This document shows, piece after piece, positions 42,900 through 51,117 of a DNA stretch of 64,000 bases (the first letter of the stretch is position 1; every line of letters begins with the position of its first letter). This DNA is from JAJUFS01 sp036381175 (lineage in GTDB: Bacteria; Pseudomonadota; Gammaproteobacteria; Natronospirales; JAJUFS01): positions 62,001 to 126,000 of the forward strand of contig DASVDI010000006.1 of assembly GCA_036381175.1 (NCBI GenBank), read 5' to 3'. The notes beneath the pieces were generated by a model. That model did not search any database. It was not told the DNA's origin and saw nothing but the letters and a program-made list of their open reading frames with translations. The position numbers and the translations under genes were made by a program.

Positions 42900-43316
42900 T
42901 TAATCAGAGCCGACCGTGCGAGAGGAAAGCGACCCCCTTTGAAAAAGGGGGTCGGCTTGCGAAGCAAGCCGGGGGGATTTTCCGTACGCACGCTCCACCT
43001 TCGCGACACGCAACTCGAAATGTTCATACCATTCCTCACGACCACGCTTTCGCGCGGCAGCGTGCTCCGCGTTCGCTCGCCAGTTTTTTATCGACGCCTC
43101 ATCACGCCAGTAGGAAACCGTAATGCCTAGACCATCGGCGTTGTGCACGGTTTCAATGCCGAGAAAGCCGGGCATGGTTGCGGCGAGTTCCGTCATGCGA
43201 TCTGCGGTTTCGTCGTAACCGTCATTGCCATCGCTATGGCCCGCCGTGCGTTGCGAAGTAAAAATGACCGCGTAGTAAGGCGGTTCCGGCGTCGCTGCGA
43301 AATTGTGATCTGTCAT
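42900..43316 (-). CDS. Antibiotic biosynthesis monooxygenase (ABM) domain protein with repeat-encoded tail
   Basis: A 138-residue protein. Residues 14-110 resemble the ABM ferredoxin-like fold: YYAVIFTSQRT, MTELAATMPGFLGIETV, then ISYWRDE-type SYWRDEASIKNWRANAEH and WYEHFELRVAKVERAYG. Members are small monooxygenases or stress proteins; the substrate is unknown. From residue 113 the sequence (KSPRLASQADPLFQRG) is simply a palindromic repeat (42932-42980) read through to the first stop. The natural C-terminus has therefore been replaced by about 26 repeat-coded residues. Confidence 0.8.
   Translation of the reverse strand: MTDHNFAATPEPPYYAVIFTSQRTAGHSDGNDGYDETADRMTELAATMPGFLGIETVHNADGLGITVSYWRDEASIKNWRANAEHAAARKRGREEWYEHFELRVAKVERAYGKSPRLASQADPLFQRGSLSSRTVGSD
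42932..42980. repeat. Bipartite REP-like element, family E (ACCCCCTTT type)
   Basis: Two adjacent hairpins: ACCCCCTTTGAAAAAGGGGG with a trailing T, then CGGCTTGCGAAGCAAGCCG, followed by GGGGGGATTTT. The same two-hairpin layout with other loop bases is at 46344-46393. It lies inside the 3' end of the ABM gene. Confidence 0.85.
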
Positions 43317-43333
43317 TCTGTTTCCTTTTACAT

Positions 43334-43366
43334 GCGTTGGGGTTCGCTCCGCTCACCCCAACTACG
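43334..43366. repeat. REP-like palindrome, family A, half unit
   Basis: GCGTTGGGGTTCGCTCCGCT followed by CACCCCAACTACG, the right half of a family A unit. It lies between the ABM start and the Ada-AlkA stop, which is two bases away. Confidence 0.75.
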
Positions 43367-43367
43367 A

Positions 43368-44840
43368 CTACTTTTCGCTCGCTTGCGCCCACAGATGAAT
43401 CAACCCGTACGCGCGCCACGGCCGCCACGCTTCAGCGCGCTGTTCAACGGCACGAGCGCTCAACGGTTTTTCGTCGCCCAGCATCTGCCGCAGGATGAGG
43501 TCACTCGCCGGCAGTGCATCCGGATCGCGCAATGCGCGCATCGCGATGTACTGCGCGGTCCATGCACCGATGCCGGGCAACGCCTCCAGTGATTCACAAA
43601 GCTCTACGGGCGTTGCGCTGAAATCGACATCACCGCTGGCGACGGCTTTCGCCAATCCGCGTAATGCTTCCGCGCGCTTGCCGGGCAAGCCGATGCCCGC
43701 GAGCGACGAAACATTGGCCGCGGCAATCTTCTCCGGTGTCGGGAATGTGTGCGTGAGTCCTGTTGCGAGCGGTTCGGAAAGTTCCTGCCCGAATCGCTCG
43801 ACCAGCCGCGCCGCAAGTGTGCGCGCGGCAGCAACGCTGACCTGCTGCCCGAGCACGGCCCGCACGGCAAGTTCGAAAGGGTTCCACGCGCCGGGCAAGC
43901 GAAGGCCAGGACAACGCCGCACGCGCGGCGCGAGCGCGCGATCACGGCGCAAGATTTCGGCAATGCTCGCCGGGTCCGCGTCGGCGTCCAGCAAGGCGCG
44001 CGCAAGACGAACCACCGTAAACAATTCCGCGGGCGGAATATTCCGCACGGTCACCTCGGCAGCAGGCACATCCGGCAGCGGCCGGATGCTGACCGTTCCC
44101 GCGCCATCCTTCGTAACGTGCACGCGCGAGTACGCGCCATCGGCAACCAACTCCACGCCGGGAATCGCGCGTTTGCCGAGAAACGTGAGCCAGTGTTCTG
44201 CATCAAACGGCGCGCGCAAGGCGATGGTGAGCGCCATTTCGGATTTTCGTTCCGGCGTGCGCTGGCGCAATTTTCGAAGCTCTCCCGGGCTGCGGCCCCA
44301 CGTTTCGCGAACCGTGTGGTTGAAACGGCGCAGGCTGCCAAAACCGGCGGCGAGCGCGACGTCCGAGAAGCTCAACGCGCTTTCGTCGATCAGCCGTTTC
44401 GCGAATTGCAGCCGCCGCGTCTGCGCAACTGTCACCGGACTCGCACCAAGATGTTCGCGAAACAAGCGCGACAAGTGCCGGCTGGTGACGCCGAGGCGTT
44501 CGGCAAGATCGTCAACGGAACCACGATCCAGCGCGCCTTCGCCGATCAGTCTCAATCCACGTGCGACGGTTGTGGACGTGCCCTGCCAGGCTGGCGTGCC
44601 AGGCGCTGCTTCCGGACGACAGCGCAAACAGGGACGGTATCCCGCTTCGGCAGATGCTGCCGCGGTCGGAAAGTACGTCACGTTCGCTGCCCGGGCGGTC
44701 GGCGCGGGACACACCGGCCGGCAATAAATGCCGGTGGATTTCACCGCAATGAAAAAGCGTCCGTCGAAGCGCAGGTCGCGCGCGTGGCGGGCGCGCTCGC
44801 AGATTTCCGGATCGGGCATTTGAACGTTGTGATACTCCAT
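43368..44840 (-). CDS. Ada metal-binding/AraC regulator fused to AlkA DNA-3-methyladenine glycosylase
   Basis: A 490-residue fusion protein. The N-terminal Ada domain has FFIAVKSTGIYCRPVCPAPT and the second zinc pair in YRPCLRCRPE; one Cys there accepts methyl from phosphotriesters. An AraC-type helix-turn-helix (about 85-180) follows. The C-terminal AlkA-like glycosylase has VLGQQVSVAAARTLAARLV, a helix-hairpin-helix LEALPGIGAWTAQYIAMRAL and the catalytic Asp in DPDALPASD. The Ada C-terminal methyltransferase is absent, but ogt nearby supplies that activity. Start 44840 or 44819 (MPDPEIC); neither has a good ribosome site. Confidence 0.93.
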   Translation of the reverse strand: MEYHNVQMPDPEICERARHARDLRFDGRFFIAVKSTGIYCRPVCPAPTARAANVTYFPTAAASAEAGYRPCLRCRPEAAPGTPAWQGTSTTVARGLRLIGEGALDRGSVDDLAERLGVTSRHLSRLFREHLGASPVTVAQTRRLQFAKRLIDESALSFSDVALAAGFGSLRRFNHTVRETWGRSPGELRKLRQRTPERKSEMALTIALRAPFDAEHWLTFLGKRAIPGVELVADGAYSRVHVTKDGAGTVSIRPLPDVPAAEVTVRNIPPAELFTVVRLARALLDADADPASIAEILRRDRALAPRVRRCPGLRLPGAWNPFELAVRAVLGQQVSVAAARTLAARLVERFGQELSEPLATGLTHTFPTPEKIAAANVSSLAGIGLPGKRAEALRGLAKAVASGDVDFSATPVELCESLEALPGIGAWTAQYIAMRALRDPDALPASDLILRQMLGDEKPLSARAVEQRAEAWRPWRAYGLIHLWAQASEK

Positions 44841-44946
44841 GACGCAGAAGGATAACGCTGCGTGGAAACAAACACTCGCCGTTTTCGGACCTCTTCGCCG
44901 ATGGCTGTCTGCTACGCTTGATGCGTACCCGGCTGGAGGTTTCATC

Positions 44947-46224
44947 ATGCGTCGCATTGTCTGCCTGCTCGTGTTACTGGCGCCGATTTTTCCGGATGCC
45001 GCGCTCGCCGCGGAGCTGCTTTCCGACGAACAGCTCGAGTCGGTAATGGAGTTCCGCCGTTGGGCGCACGAAAATCCCGAGCTTGGCAACCACGAATTCG
45101 AAGCTGCCGAGCGCATCGCGACGCACTTGCGTGAGATGGACCTTGAAGTGAAAACCGGCATCGCGGTTACCGGCGTCGTGGGCGTACTCGACACCGGCAA
45201 GCCCGGTCCTGTCGTCGCCGTGCGCGCGGACATGGACGCGCTGCCCGTGACCGAGAAAAGCGGATTGCCGTTCGCGTCGACGAAAACCACCGAATTTGCA
45301 GGCCAACAAGTCGGCGTCGCGCACGCCTGCGGTCACGACATCCACATGAGCGTCGGGCTTGGCACCGCGCAGGCACTCGTTAATATGAAAGACGAACTGC
45401 GCGGCACGGTGATGTTCATCTTCCAGCCCGCCGAGGAAGGCGTGCCGCCCGGTGAAAAAGGCGGCGCCGAGTTCATGCTTGAAGAAGGCGTGTTCGAGGA
45501 ACTGAAACCGGATGCAATTTTCGCGCTGCACAGCTTCCCGGACCTGGAAGTCGGCGAGATCGGTTACTCCGTCGGGCCCGCGTTCGCCGCGACGGATCAT
45601 TTCGTTCTTACCGTGAACGGCGAACAGACGCATGGCGCGTACCCGCATCTCGGCAAGGATCCGATTGTCATCGCCGCGGAAATTGTCGGTGCGCTGCAGA
45701 CCATCGATTCGCGCACCATCAATCCGCGCGATCCGGTTGTCGTCACCGTCGGCATGATTCACGGTGGCGAACGCTTCAACATCATTCCGGGCAGCGTGGA
45801 AATGGAAGGCACGGTGCGCACGTACGACAAGACCGTGCAGGACAAAACCGTCGAGCGCATCAAGGCGATTGCGAACGGCATCACGCAGGCGCACGGCGGC
45901 AGCTACGAGTTGATTTACAACAGGAACACGCCGGCGGTCATCAATGATCCGGCGTTGTCAGAGTGGGCCGGCGAAACGTTGCGATCGGAACTTGCCGATG
46001 TTGAAGTGCAGCAGATGGAGCCGACCATGGGCGGCGAGGATTTCGCGTATTTCTCGAACGTCGTGCCCGGATTCTATTTTCGTCTCGGCACGCTCAACCC
46101 CGAAGAAGGTTCCGGTGGTTTGCATACGCCGACATTTCGCGCCGATGGTTCGTCAATACCGGTTGGTATCAAGGCGATGACGGCGTTGGTGACAGAGTAT
46201 CTTGAGAATCCACCGAAGTTGTAG
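44947..46224 (+). CDS. Exported M20D amidohydrolase
   Basis: A 425-residue metallopeptidase-family hydrolase with a signal peptide (MRRIVCLLVLLAPIFPDAAL then AAE). The M20D motifs are FRRWAHENPELGNHEFE, VRADMDALPV, VAHACGHDIHMSVG with metal ligands, and FQPAEEGVPPGEKGG with the catalytic Glu. The dimerisation domain and a final MGGEDFAYF follow. Substrates of this group include N-acyl amino acids and indole-conjugates; unresolved here. ATG 44947 has GGAGG eight bases upstream. The stop TAG is the TAG of a family A repeat. Confidence 0.93.
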   Translation: MRRIVCLLVLLAPIFPDAALAAELLSDEQLESVMEFRRWAHENPELGNHEFEAAERIATHLREMDLEVKTGIAVTGVVGVLDTGKPGPVVAVRADMDALPVTEKSGLPFASTKTTEFAGQQVGVAHACGHDIHMSVGLGTAQALVNMKDELRGTVMFIFQPAEEGVPPGEKGGAEFMLEEGVFEELKPDAIFALHSFPDLEVGEIGYSVGPAFAATDHFVLTVNGEQTHGAYPHLGKDPIVIAAEIVGALQTIDSRTINPRDPVVVTVGMIHGGERFNIIPGSVEMEGTVRTYDKTVQDKTVERIKAIANGITQAHGGSYELIYNRNTPAVINDPALSEWAGETLRSELADVEVQQMEPTMGGEDFAYFSNVVPGFYFRLGTLNPEEGSGGLHTPTFRADGSSIPVGIKAMTALVTEYLENPPKL

Positions 46225-46294
46225 GTTGGGGTGAGGTATTCCCGAACCCCAACGCTTTCGATGTTGGGGTTCGCTGCGCTCACCCCAACCTACG
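46221..46294. repeat. REP-like palindrome, family A, complete
   Basis: GTAGGTTGGGGTGAG at the left and CTCACCCCAACCTACG at the right, with the inner GAACCCCAAC/GTTGGGGTTC pair. It begins within the last codon of the M20D gene and supplies its stop. Confidence 0.88.
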
Positions 46295-46343
46295 CGCTAC
46301 GCGCACTGGAGTTGCCGGAAGCATTGCAGTGATGGAGTACGTT

Positions 46344-46393
46344 GGCCCCCTTTTTCAAAAGGGGGCCGCGGCGCGCAGCGCCGCGGGGGGATT
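46344..46393. repeat. Bipartite REP-like element, family E
   Basis: GGCCCCCTTTTTCAAAAGGG continuing to GGCC, then the GCGGCGCGCAGCGCCGC hairpin, then GGGGGGATTT. It abuts the stop codon of the PrcB-like gene (46394). Same architecture as 42932-42980. Confidence 0.85.
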
Positions 46394-46900
46394 TCAACAC
46401 GCCGGCGCTTCCACCGTGCTCTCACTGAACTGCACCGGCAGATCGGAATCCGGCAACACGATGACGTGATGCGGCTGTGTCACGGACTGCGCAACCGCGC
46501 AATTGTCGCCAGGTGTTTCCAGTTCGATTTCCACAACGATGAACTCGTTGTTCTCGCGAATATCTTCGACCGTTACCGCGTAACCGTCTGTTGTGCGCTG
46601 GCCCATGAACGCGGCAACGACCATGTCGGTGCCGAACGTCACTGTCGGCTGCGCCGGTTGCGGTGCGAACCCGGCGGCGTGATCGGCCCAGAATTCACTG
46701 AAGGTATTGATGTCCCGGATCACCTGCAAGCGCTTGCCGGTGATGCCGCTGACATCACCCTTTACGTCCGTGCCGCCTTCATATTGCAAGGTATCGAAAT
46801 CAGTCGGCTCTTCCGGACCGAGCCCGTCTTCATCCAGGCGGCAATCGGAAGCGCCGAGACACAGCGCCGCCACCAGCAACAATCCCGCGCGTGCGAACAT
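46394..46900 (-). CDS. Exported PrcB-C-domain-like protein
   Basis: A 168-residue protein with an N-terminal hydrophobic signal (ARAGLLLVAALCLGASDC). The last Cys could be a lipobox-type lipidation site, though the preceding residues are unusual. The C-terminal part (about 55-155) has the pattern of the PrcB C-terminal domain: VIRDINTFSEFWADH, TVTFGTDMVVAAFMGQRTTD, GYAVTVEDI and TQPHHVIVLPDSDLP. Two late Cys may form a disulfide. Function beyond this domain is unknown. Confidence 0.78.
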   Translation of the reverse strand: MFARAGLLLVAALCLGASDCRLDEDGLGPEEPTDFDTLQYEGGTDVKGDVSGITGKRLQVIRDINTFSEFWADHAAGFAPQPAQPTVTFGTDMVVAAFMGQRTTDGYAVTVEDIRENNEFIVVEIELETPGDNCAVAQSVTQPHHVIVLPDSDLPVQFSESTVEAPAC

Positions 46901-47024
46901 CTTTCATTCCTCTTTAGAAAGCCCACATTTACCGAAGGCAGCGTATTCCGTGAGGGCCGGCGAACGCAATCGGCAGCATTCTGGAAAAAAAACCGCCCTG
47001 GCAGGATGAAATGGCTGCGGCAAT

Positions 47025-47495
47025 TCAGTCTTTCGTTTTTTCTTTCACGGGTTTGTGCGCGCCGCGACCGAAGATCGCGGTGAGGCGGTCTTCGAGATCG
47101 TCCATCACCCAGAGGACGAGCAGCGTGACCAGCGAAAGCGCCAGCGCACCCAGGTAATTCCCGAACCCGATGGTGCCGCCGATCGCCGCCAGCACCCAGA
47201 CGACGGCAGCGGTCGTGACGCCTGTGATCGTGCCTTCACGTGAAATGATGACGCCCGCGCCAAGAAAACCCACGCCGGTGATGATCTGCCCGAGCACGCG
47301 CGAAGGATCGCTGCCCGGACCGGCGCTCGCGCCGAGATGAATGAACACGGCCGTGCTCAGGCAGATGAGAACGCTGACGCGAATGCCGGCCGGTTTGCCG
47401 CGCAATTGGCGTTCCAGCCCGACGATGCTGCCACAGAGCACGGACATCCCGACCATTACCCAGAACGCTGGCGCGAAGGGATCGAAAAATTGCAT
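47025..47495 (-). CDS. MgtC/SapB family membrane protein
   Basis: A 156-residue protein with four to five membrane helices. The family core is seen in GSIVGLERQLRGKPAGIRV (conserved Glu, Arg and Gly), TAVFIHLGA, then GVGFLGAGVIISREGTITGV and TTAAVVWVLAAIGGTIGFG. MgtC relatives affect magnesium limitation and ATP synthase, but most environmental members are uncharacterised. I chose ATG 47495 (MQFFDPFAP) at the first sensible position; upstream in-frame codons are Arg-rich and unlike the family. Monocistronic. Confidence 0.9.
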   Translation of the reverse strand: MQFFDPFAPAFWVMVGMSVLCGSIVGLERQLRGKPAGIRVSVLICLSTAVFIHLGASAGPGSDPSRVLGQIITGVGFLGAGVIISREGTITGVTTAAVVWVLAAIGGTIGFGNYLGALALSLVTLLVLWVMDDLEDRLTAIFGRGAHKPVKEKTKD

Positions 47496-47698
47496 GGCGT
47501 GCCCCCGTATGGAAACTGGAGCGGCAAGTCTAGTCCGGCGATGCGCGCTTGCGGCAGTTTCGGTGCCTGAAAAATTCCTTTTCTGCATGCCGCGTGCCAG
47601 TTTCTGCGCCCGGAATACCATTCGTCTGAAATCCCGTATCCTGCCGGATCGCTGAACTACGCTTTATTTTCGCAGGAGCGGAAGTAAAGGAGATGGGG

Positions 47699-48010
47699 AT
47701 GAACATCTATGGAATCAGCTTTCGGCTTGAGGATGGTGATGTCAACGGCAGGACGCACGATGAGCGCTACGACGCGCTTCAGGCGGCGATTCTCGACGGG
47801 ACGACAAAGTTCTGGGATCAGACCAGCTCGTTTTTCGTGATCGAATCACGGCGGTCCATCGATGAAATCGCGTGGAAGTGCAAGCAGGCGATCGAACCTT
47901 CGACCGACCTGGTGCTCGTGCGCGAGCTAAGCGGCAGCCCGACGCGGATTTCCGGAAACAATCGCGATCCGGATCTCTTCAAGCTGATGCCTTACGTGAA
48001 ATATTGCTGA
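47699..48010 (+). CDS. Small Cas2-like/ferredoxin-fold protein, function unknown
   Basis: A 103-residue protein beginning NIYGISFRLEDGDVNGRTHD, then YDALQAAILDGTTKFWDQTS, FFVIESRRSIDEI and LVLVRELSGSPTRISG. The arrangement is a first strand, a helix with a YDAL-type motif, a strand containing a W-x-x-TSSFFV segment, a second helix and a DLVLV strand. It recalls stand-alone Cas2-like (SinR-type) proteins. No CRISPR array or other cas gene is in the window. The ATG at 47699 has AAGGAG six bases upstream; the ATG at 47693 has no room for it. Confidence 0.7.
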   Translation: MNIYGISFRLEDGDVNGRTHDERYDALQAAILDGTTKFWDQTSSFFVIESRRSIDEIAWKCKQAIEPSTDLVLVRELSGSPTRISGNNRDPDLFKLMPYVKYC

Positions 48011-48033
48011 ACGATCGTTTCATTTGATCGTTC
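48009..48033 (+). terminator. Hairpin after the Cas2-like gene
   Basis: Inverted repeat GAACGATC / GATCGTTC with a nine-base loop, overlapping the stop codon. It is weak and lacks a clear T-run, so termination is doubtful. Confidence 0.35.
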
Positions 48034-48104
48034 GGTTCTTCCGGCTCCGCCAGTGTCACGGCGGGCAACGCCGGCGCTTTGTGTCCCGATGCCAGCCTCC
48101 GCGA

Positions 48105-50804
48105 CTACCCCGTGTTCTGCAAACCCTGCGCGATGCCGTTGACGGTCGCGATCAGCGCGTTCAGGTGTTCGTCGTCCTTTGAACCGGCTTCGCGCCATTC
48201 GCCCAATAGCTCGACCTGCAGAAGACTCATGGGATCGACGTAGGGATTGCGCAGGCGGATCGCGCGCTCAAGACCGGGATCGTCGGCGAGCAAGGTGTCT
48301 GCATTTCTCGCGGCGAGCAGCATTTTTACCGTCAACGCGTGCTCGGCGGAAATTTTCGCGCCGATGCCGGACGGATCGTCATGCAGGGCGAAGTAGCGAT
48401 CCGCGATATCCATGTCGGTTTTCGCAATCACCATTTCGACATCATCCAGCAGGTTCGCGAAAAACGGCCAGGCGCGCGCCATGTGCTGCACGCTGTCCAG
48501 GCCCGCGTGCTCGACCAATGCGTTCAGTCCCGTGCCCAAGCCGTACCACGCCGGCAATATGCAGCGGTTCTGTGTCCAGGCGAACACCCACGGAATCGCA
48601 CGGAGATCACCGATTCCTTTCCCCTTCCGGCGCGCCGCGGGACGCGAGCCGATCTTCATCCGCTCGATGACATCCACCGGCGTCACGGTGCGAAAGAAAT
48701 CGTAGAAACTTTCGTTTTCGTAAACGAGCTCGCGAAAACAGCGGCGTGATTCGTTCGAGACGCGCTCCATCGCGGCTGTCCACTCCGGCGCATCTTCATG
48801 TGAAGGCGCCGGCGCAAGATCCGCGATCAGCATCGCGCCCGCCATCTGCTCGAAGGTGCGCATCGCGATGCCGCGCAAACCATATTTCGCGTTGATGATT
48901 TCGCCCTGCTCGGTGACGCGCAGCACGCCGTTGACCGTGCCGGGCGGTGCGGCGAGTACGGCACGATGCACGCGTCCGCCACCACGGCTGACGGTGCCGC
49001 CGCGACCGTGGAAAAACGTGAGCGTCACACCAGCGGTGCGCGCAACGGATACCAATTGCGATTGCGCCTGCTGCAAGGCCCAGCGTGATGCTGCCACGCC
49101 ACCGTCCTTCGCGCTGTCGCTGTAACCGAGCATCACGCGCTGCACGTTGCCGCGCGCGGCGAGGTGTTCGCGATACACGGGATCATCGAAAAGCTTCGTC
49201 ATCACGGCAGTTGAATTTTCGAGATCGCCGACGGTTTCGAAAAGCGGCACAACATCCAGTGGCACGCCGCCGGCCTCGTCATGCAATCCTGCCCAGCGCG
49301 CGAGCAGCAACACGCCAAGCACGTCATCCGCCGCTTCCGCCATGCTGATAACAACATCGCCGACGGCGTCGTCACCGAAGCGCCGCCGGCTCTCGTTGAT
49401 GGCGTTGAACACGCGCAAGGTGTTTGCGGCTTCATCCTGCGCGGTCGCTGCCGGCTTTCCTTCGTCACGCCACGCTTCGCGGATGCGTTTCGCGCGCGCG
49501 ACTGAATCGAGTTCCAGCCAGTCGGCGTCGTTCATCAGTGCGCCAAGACTGCGGCGGAATACGAGGCTGTCCTGGCGAACATCCAATGCGGCGAGATGAA
49601 AGCCGAACGCGCGTACGCGACGCAGCAGGCGTTTTACAAGAAACAATCCCGCGTGCTCACCCTGGTTGAGGCGGAGGCTTGCGTGAATTTTCTCGAGATC
49701 CTCCGCGAAGGCCTGCGCGTTTTCATAACCGCCTGCGCGGTCCTCGGCATTGGCGCGCAATCGTGCACTCATCAGGCGCAGCAGCACGCGATACGGCATG
49801 TTCCGATGCCGGTGACTGATGGATTCGTGTTCGACGGGATGCATGGCCGCGTATTCGCGAATGCGCTCAGTAATCGCAGTATCGACGTTGATGCGTGAAT
49901 GCGACTGGCTCAACAGCCGGTACAGGTTTTTCAGTTCGCCGCGATAACGATGCACGATCAGCGCGCGATGCGTTGTGAGTGAATCCAGGATGGTTTCGTG
50001 ATTGACGTTCGGATTGCCATCCATGTCGCCGCCAATCCAGGAACCGAAACGCAGCAACCGGTCGGGCACGAGACTGCCCGGCAGGCCGTCAAGCTGTCTC
50101 TCGATCTGCTCGAGAAACACGGGAAGCGCGCGGTAAATGACGCTGCCAAGAAAATACAGCAGGTTGTCGCGCTCGTTCGCGACAGTCATGCGTGCAGCGG
50201 AATGTTCCTCGGTCTGCCAGGCGGCGGTGATTTCCTCGCGCAGTTGCGCAAGCGCGACGCCTTCTTCACGCGGCGTCATGTCTTCAACAAAACGCCGGAT
50301 CATGACTTCGGCAACACGCTGCTGTTTTTCCAGCAGGGTGCGGCGCATGGCTTCGGTGGGATGCGCGGTGAACACCGGTTCAATGACAAGTTTCGATACG
50401 GCCTCGCAGATCGCCGCGTCATCAATCCCCGCATCGCGCAGGCGCGCGACGCTGTCCGCGAACCCTTCCGGCTGCGGTTCCGTGACGCGTTCGTAATCGC
50501 GGCGGCGGCGAATGCGATGCACGCGTTCGGCCAGGTTCACCATCTGGAAATAGGTTGAAAACGCGCGCACGAGTTCGCGCGCTTCGAAAGGTTCGAGTCT
50601 TCCGAGCTCCGCCTGCATGTCGCGGGCGCTGCCATCTTCTCGACGGCGGATGGCCGCATTGCGCACGGCTTCGACACGTTGAAAGAAATCCTCGCCGCCC
50701 TGTTCGCGCAGCATGTCGCCGACCATCGCCCCGAGCAGGCGCACGTCATCACGCAGCGGCTGATCCTTGTCGGGAAAATCGATGTCGCGCGAGCTGGTCG
50801 TCAT
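48105..50804 (-). CDS. ppc: Phosphoenolpyruvate carboxylase
   Basis: Carboxylates PEP to oxaloacetate, the anaplerotic partner for citrate synthase. The 899-residue protein has the catalytic His motif VFTAHPTEAMRRTLL near residue 145, SWIGGDMDGNPNVNHET, LGYSDSAKDGGVAAS, and the mobile loop FHGRGGTVSRGGG with catalytic Arg. The late KTDMDIADRYFALHDD region is also present and the C-terminus ends in NTG, a conserved effector-site position. The start overlaps the upstream 61-residue gene by four bases. Confidence 0.97.
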   Translation of the reverse strand: MTTSSRDIDFPDKDQPLRDDVRLLGAMVGDMLREQGGEDFFQRVEAVRNAAIRRREDGSARDMQAELGRLEPFEARELVRAFSTYFQMVNLAERVHRIRRRRDYERVTEPQPEGFADSVARLRDAGIDDAAICEAVSKLVIEPVFTAHPTEAMRRTLLEKQQRVAEVMIRRFVEDMTPREEGVALAQLREEITAAWQTEEHSAARMTVANERDNLLYFLGSVIYRALPVFLEQIERQLDGLPGSLVPDRLLRFGSWIGGDMDGNPNVNHETILDSLTTHRALIVHRYRGELKNLYRLLSQSHSRINVDTAITERIREYAAMHPVEHESISHRHRNMPYRVLLRLMSARLRANAEDRAGGYENAQAFAEDLEKIHASLRLNQGEHAGLFLVKRLLRRVRAFGFHLAALDVRQDSLVFRRSLGALMNDADWLELDSVARAKRIREAWRDEGKPAATAQDEAANTLRVFNAINESRRRFGDDAVGDVVISMAEAADDVLGVLLLARWAGLHDEAGGVPLDVVPLFETVGDLENSTAVMTKLFDDPVYREHLAARGNVQRVMLGYSDSAKDGGVAASRWALQQAQSQLVSVARTAGVTLTFFHGRGGTVSRGGGRVHRAVLAAPPGTVNGVLRVTEQGEIINAKYGLRGIAMRTFEQMAGAMLIADLAPAPSHEDAPEWTAAMERVSNESRRCFRELVYENESFYDFFRTVTPVDVIERMKIGSRPAARRKGKGIGDLRAIPWVFAWTQNRCILPAWYGLGTGLNALVEHAGLDSVQHMARAWPFFANLLDDVEMVIAKTDMDIADRYFALHDDPSGIGAKISAEHALTVKMLLAARNADTLLADDPGLERAIRLRNPYVDPMSLLQVELLGEWREAGSKDDEHLNALIATVNGIAQGLQNTG

Positions 50805-50986
50805 TGCCGGGTTTTCTGCTCGGCGAGCGCGTCAAGATCCAGCATTTCGATCGCACCGAGTGCGGCTTCGAGCGCGCCTTCGGCGCAGAGGCCGCGCATT
50901 TGCGCGTCACTGTATGCATCACGCGCGGCCTTCAGGCAGGCGGCGCGGGTTTGTTCTTTCAACTGTTTTTGTTTTTCATCGGTCAT
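50801..50986 (-). CDS. Small hypothetical protein upstream of ppc
   Basis: A 61-residue, mostly helical, acidic protein (TDEKQKQLKEQTRAACLKAA, then AQMRGLCAEGALEAALGAIE). I do not recognise a domain. The ATG at 50986 lies just inside a repeat boundary; upstream in-frame codons are repeat-derived. Its stop overlaps the ppc start (ATGA), so it is probably translated together with ppc. Whether it touches PEP carboxylase is unknown. Confidence 0.7.
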   Translation of the reverse strand: MTDEKQKQLKEQTRAACLKAARDAYSDAQMRGLCAEGALEAALGAIEMLDLDALAEQKTRQ

Positions 50987-50995
50987 CGGGATTCC

Positions 50996-51100
50996 GTAGC
51001 CCGGATGAAGGCACGCGGCAGCGTGCTGGAATCCGGGAGTCACCGCAGGAGCATCCCGGATTTCATGCCGCCCTCCGGGACGGCATTCCATCCGGGCTAC
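50996..51100. repeat. REP-like palindrome, family B, with internal second hairpin
   Basis: GTAGCCCGGATGAAG at the left and CATCCGGGCTAC at the right, about 75 bases apart. Inner sub-hairpins surround GGAATCCGGGAG/CATCCCGGAT and GCCGCCCTCCGGGACGGC. It lies between the small gene and the deoxyhypusine-synthase-like gene. Confidence 0.75.
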
Positions 51101-51117
51101 GCGCTCGATTGAACGGC

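Noticed and set aside
46221..46393. Short CRISPR-like or tandem array
   Set aside because: The two repeats are of different families (A and E), each a self-complementary palindrome, not regularly spaced direct repeats.
47699..48010. CRISPR-Cas locus
   Set aside because: Only a Cas2-like fold is suggested; there is no repeat-spacer array and no cas1 or effector gene in the window.
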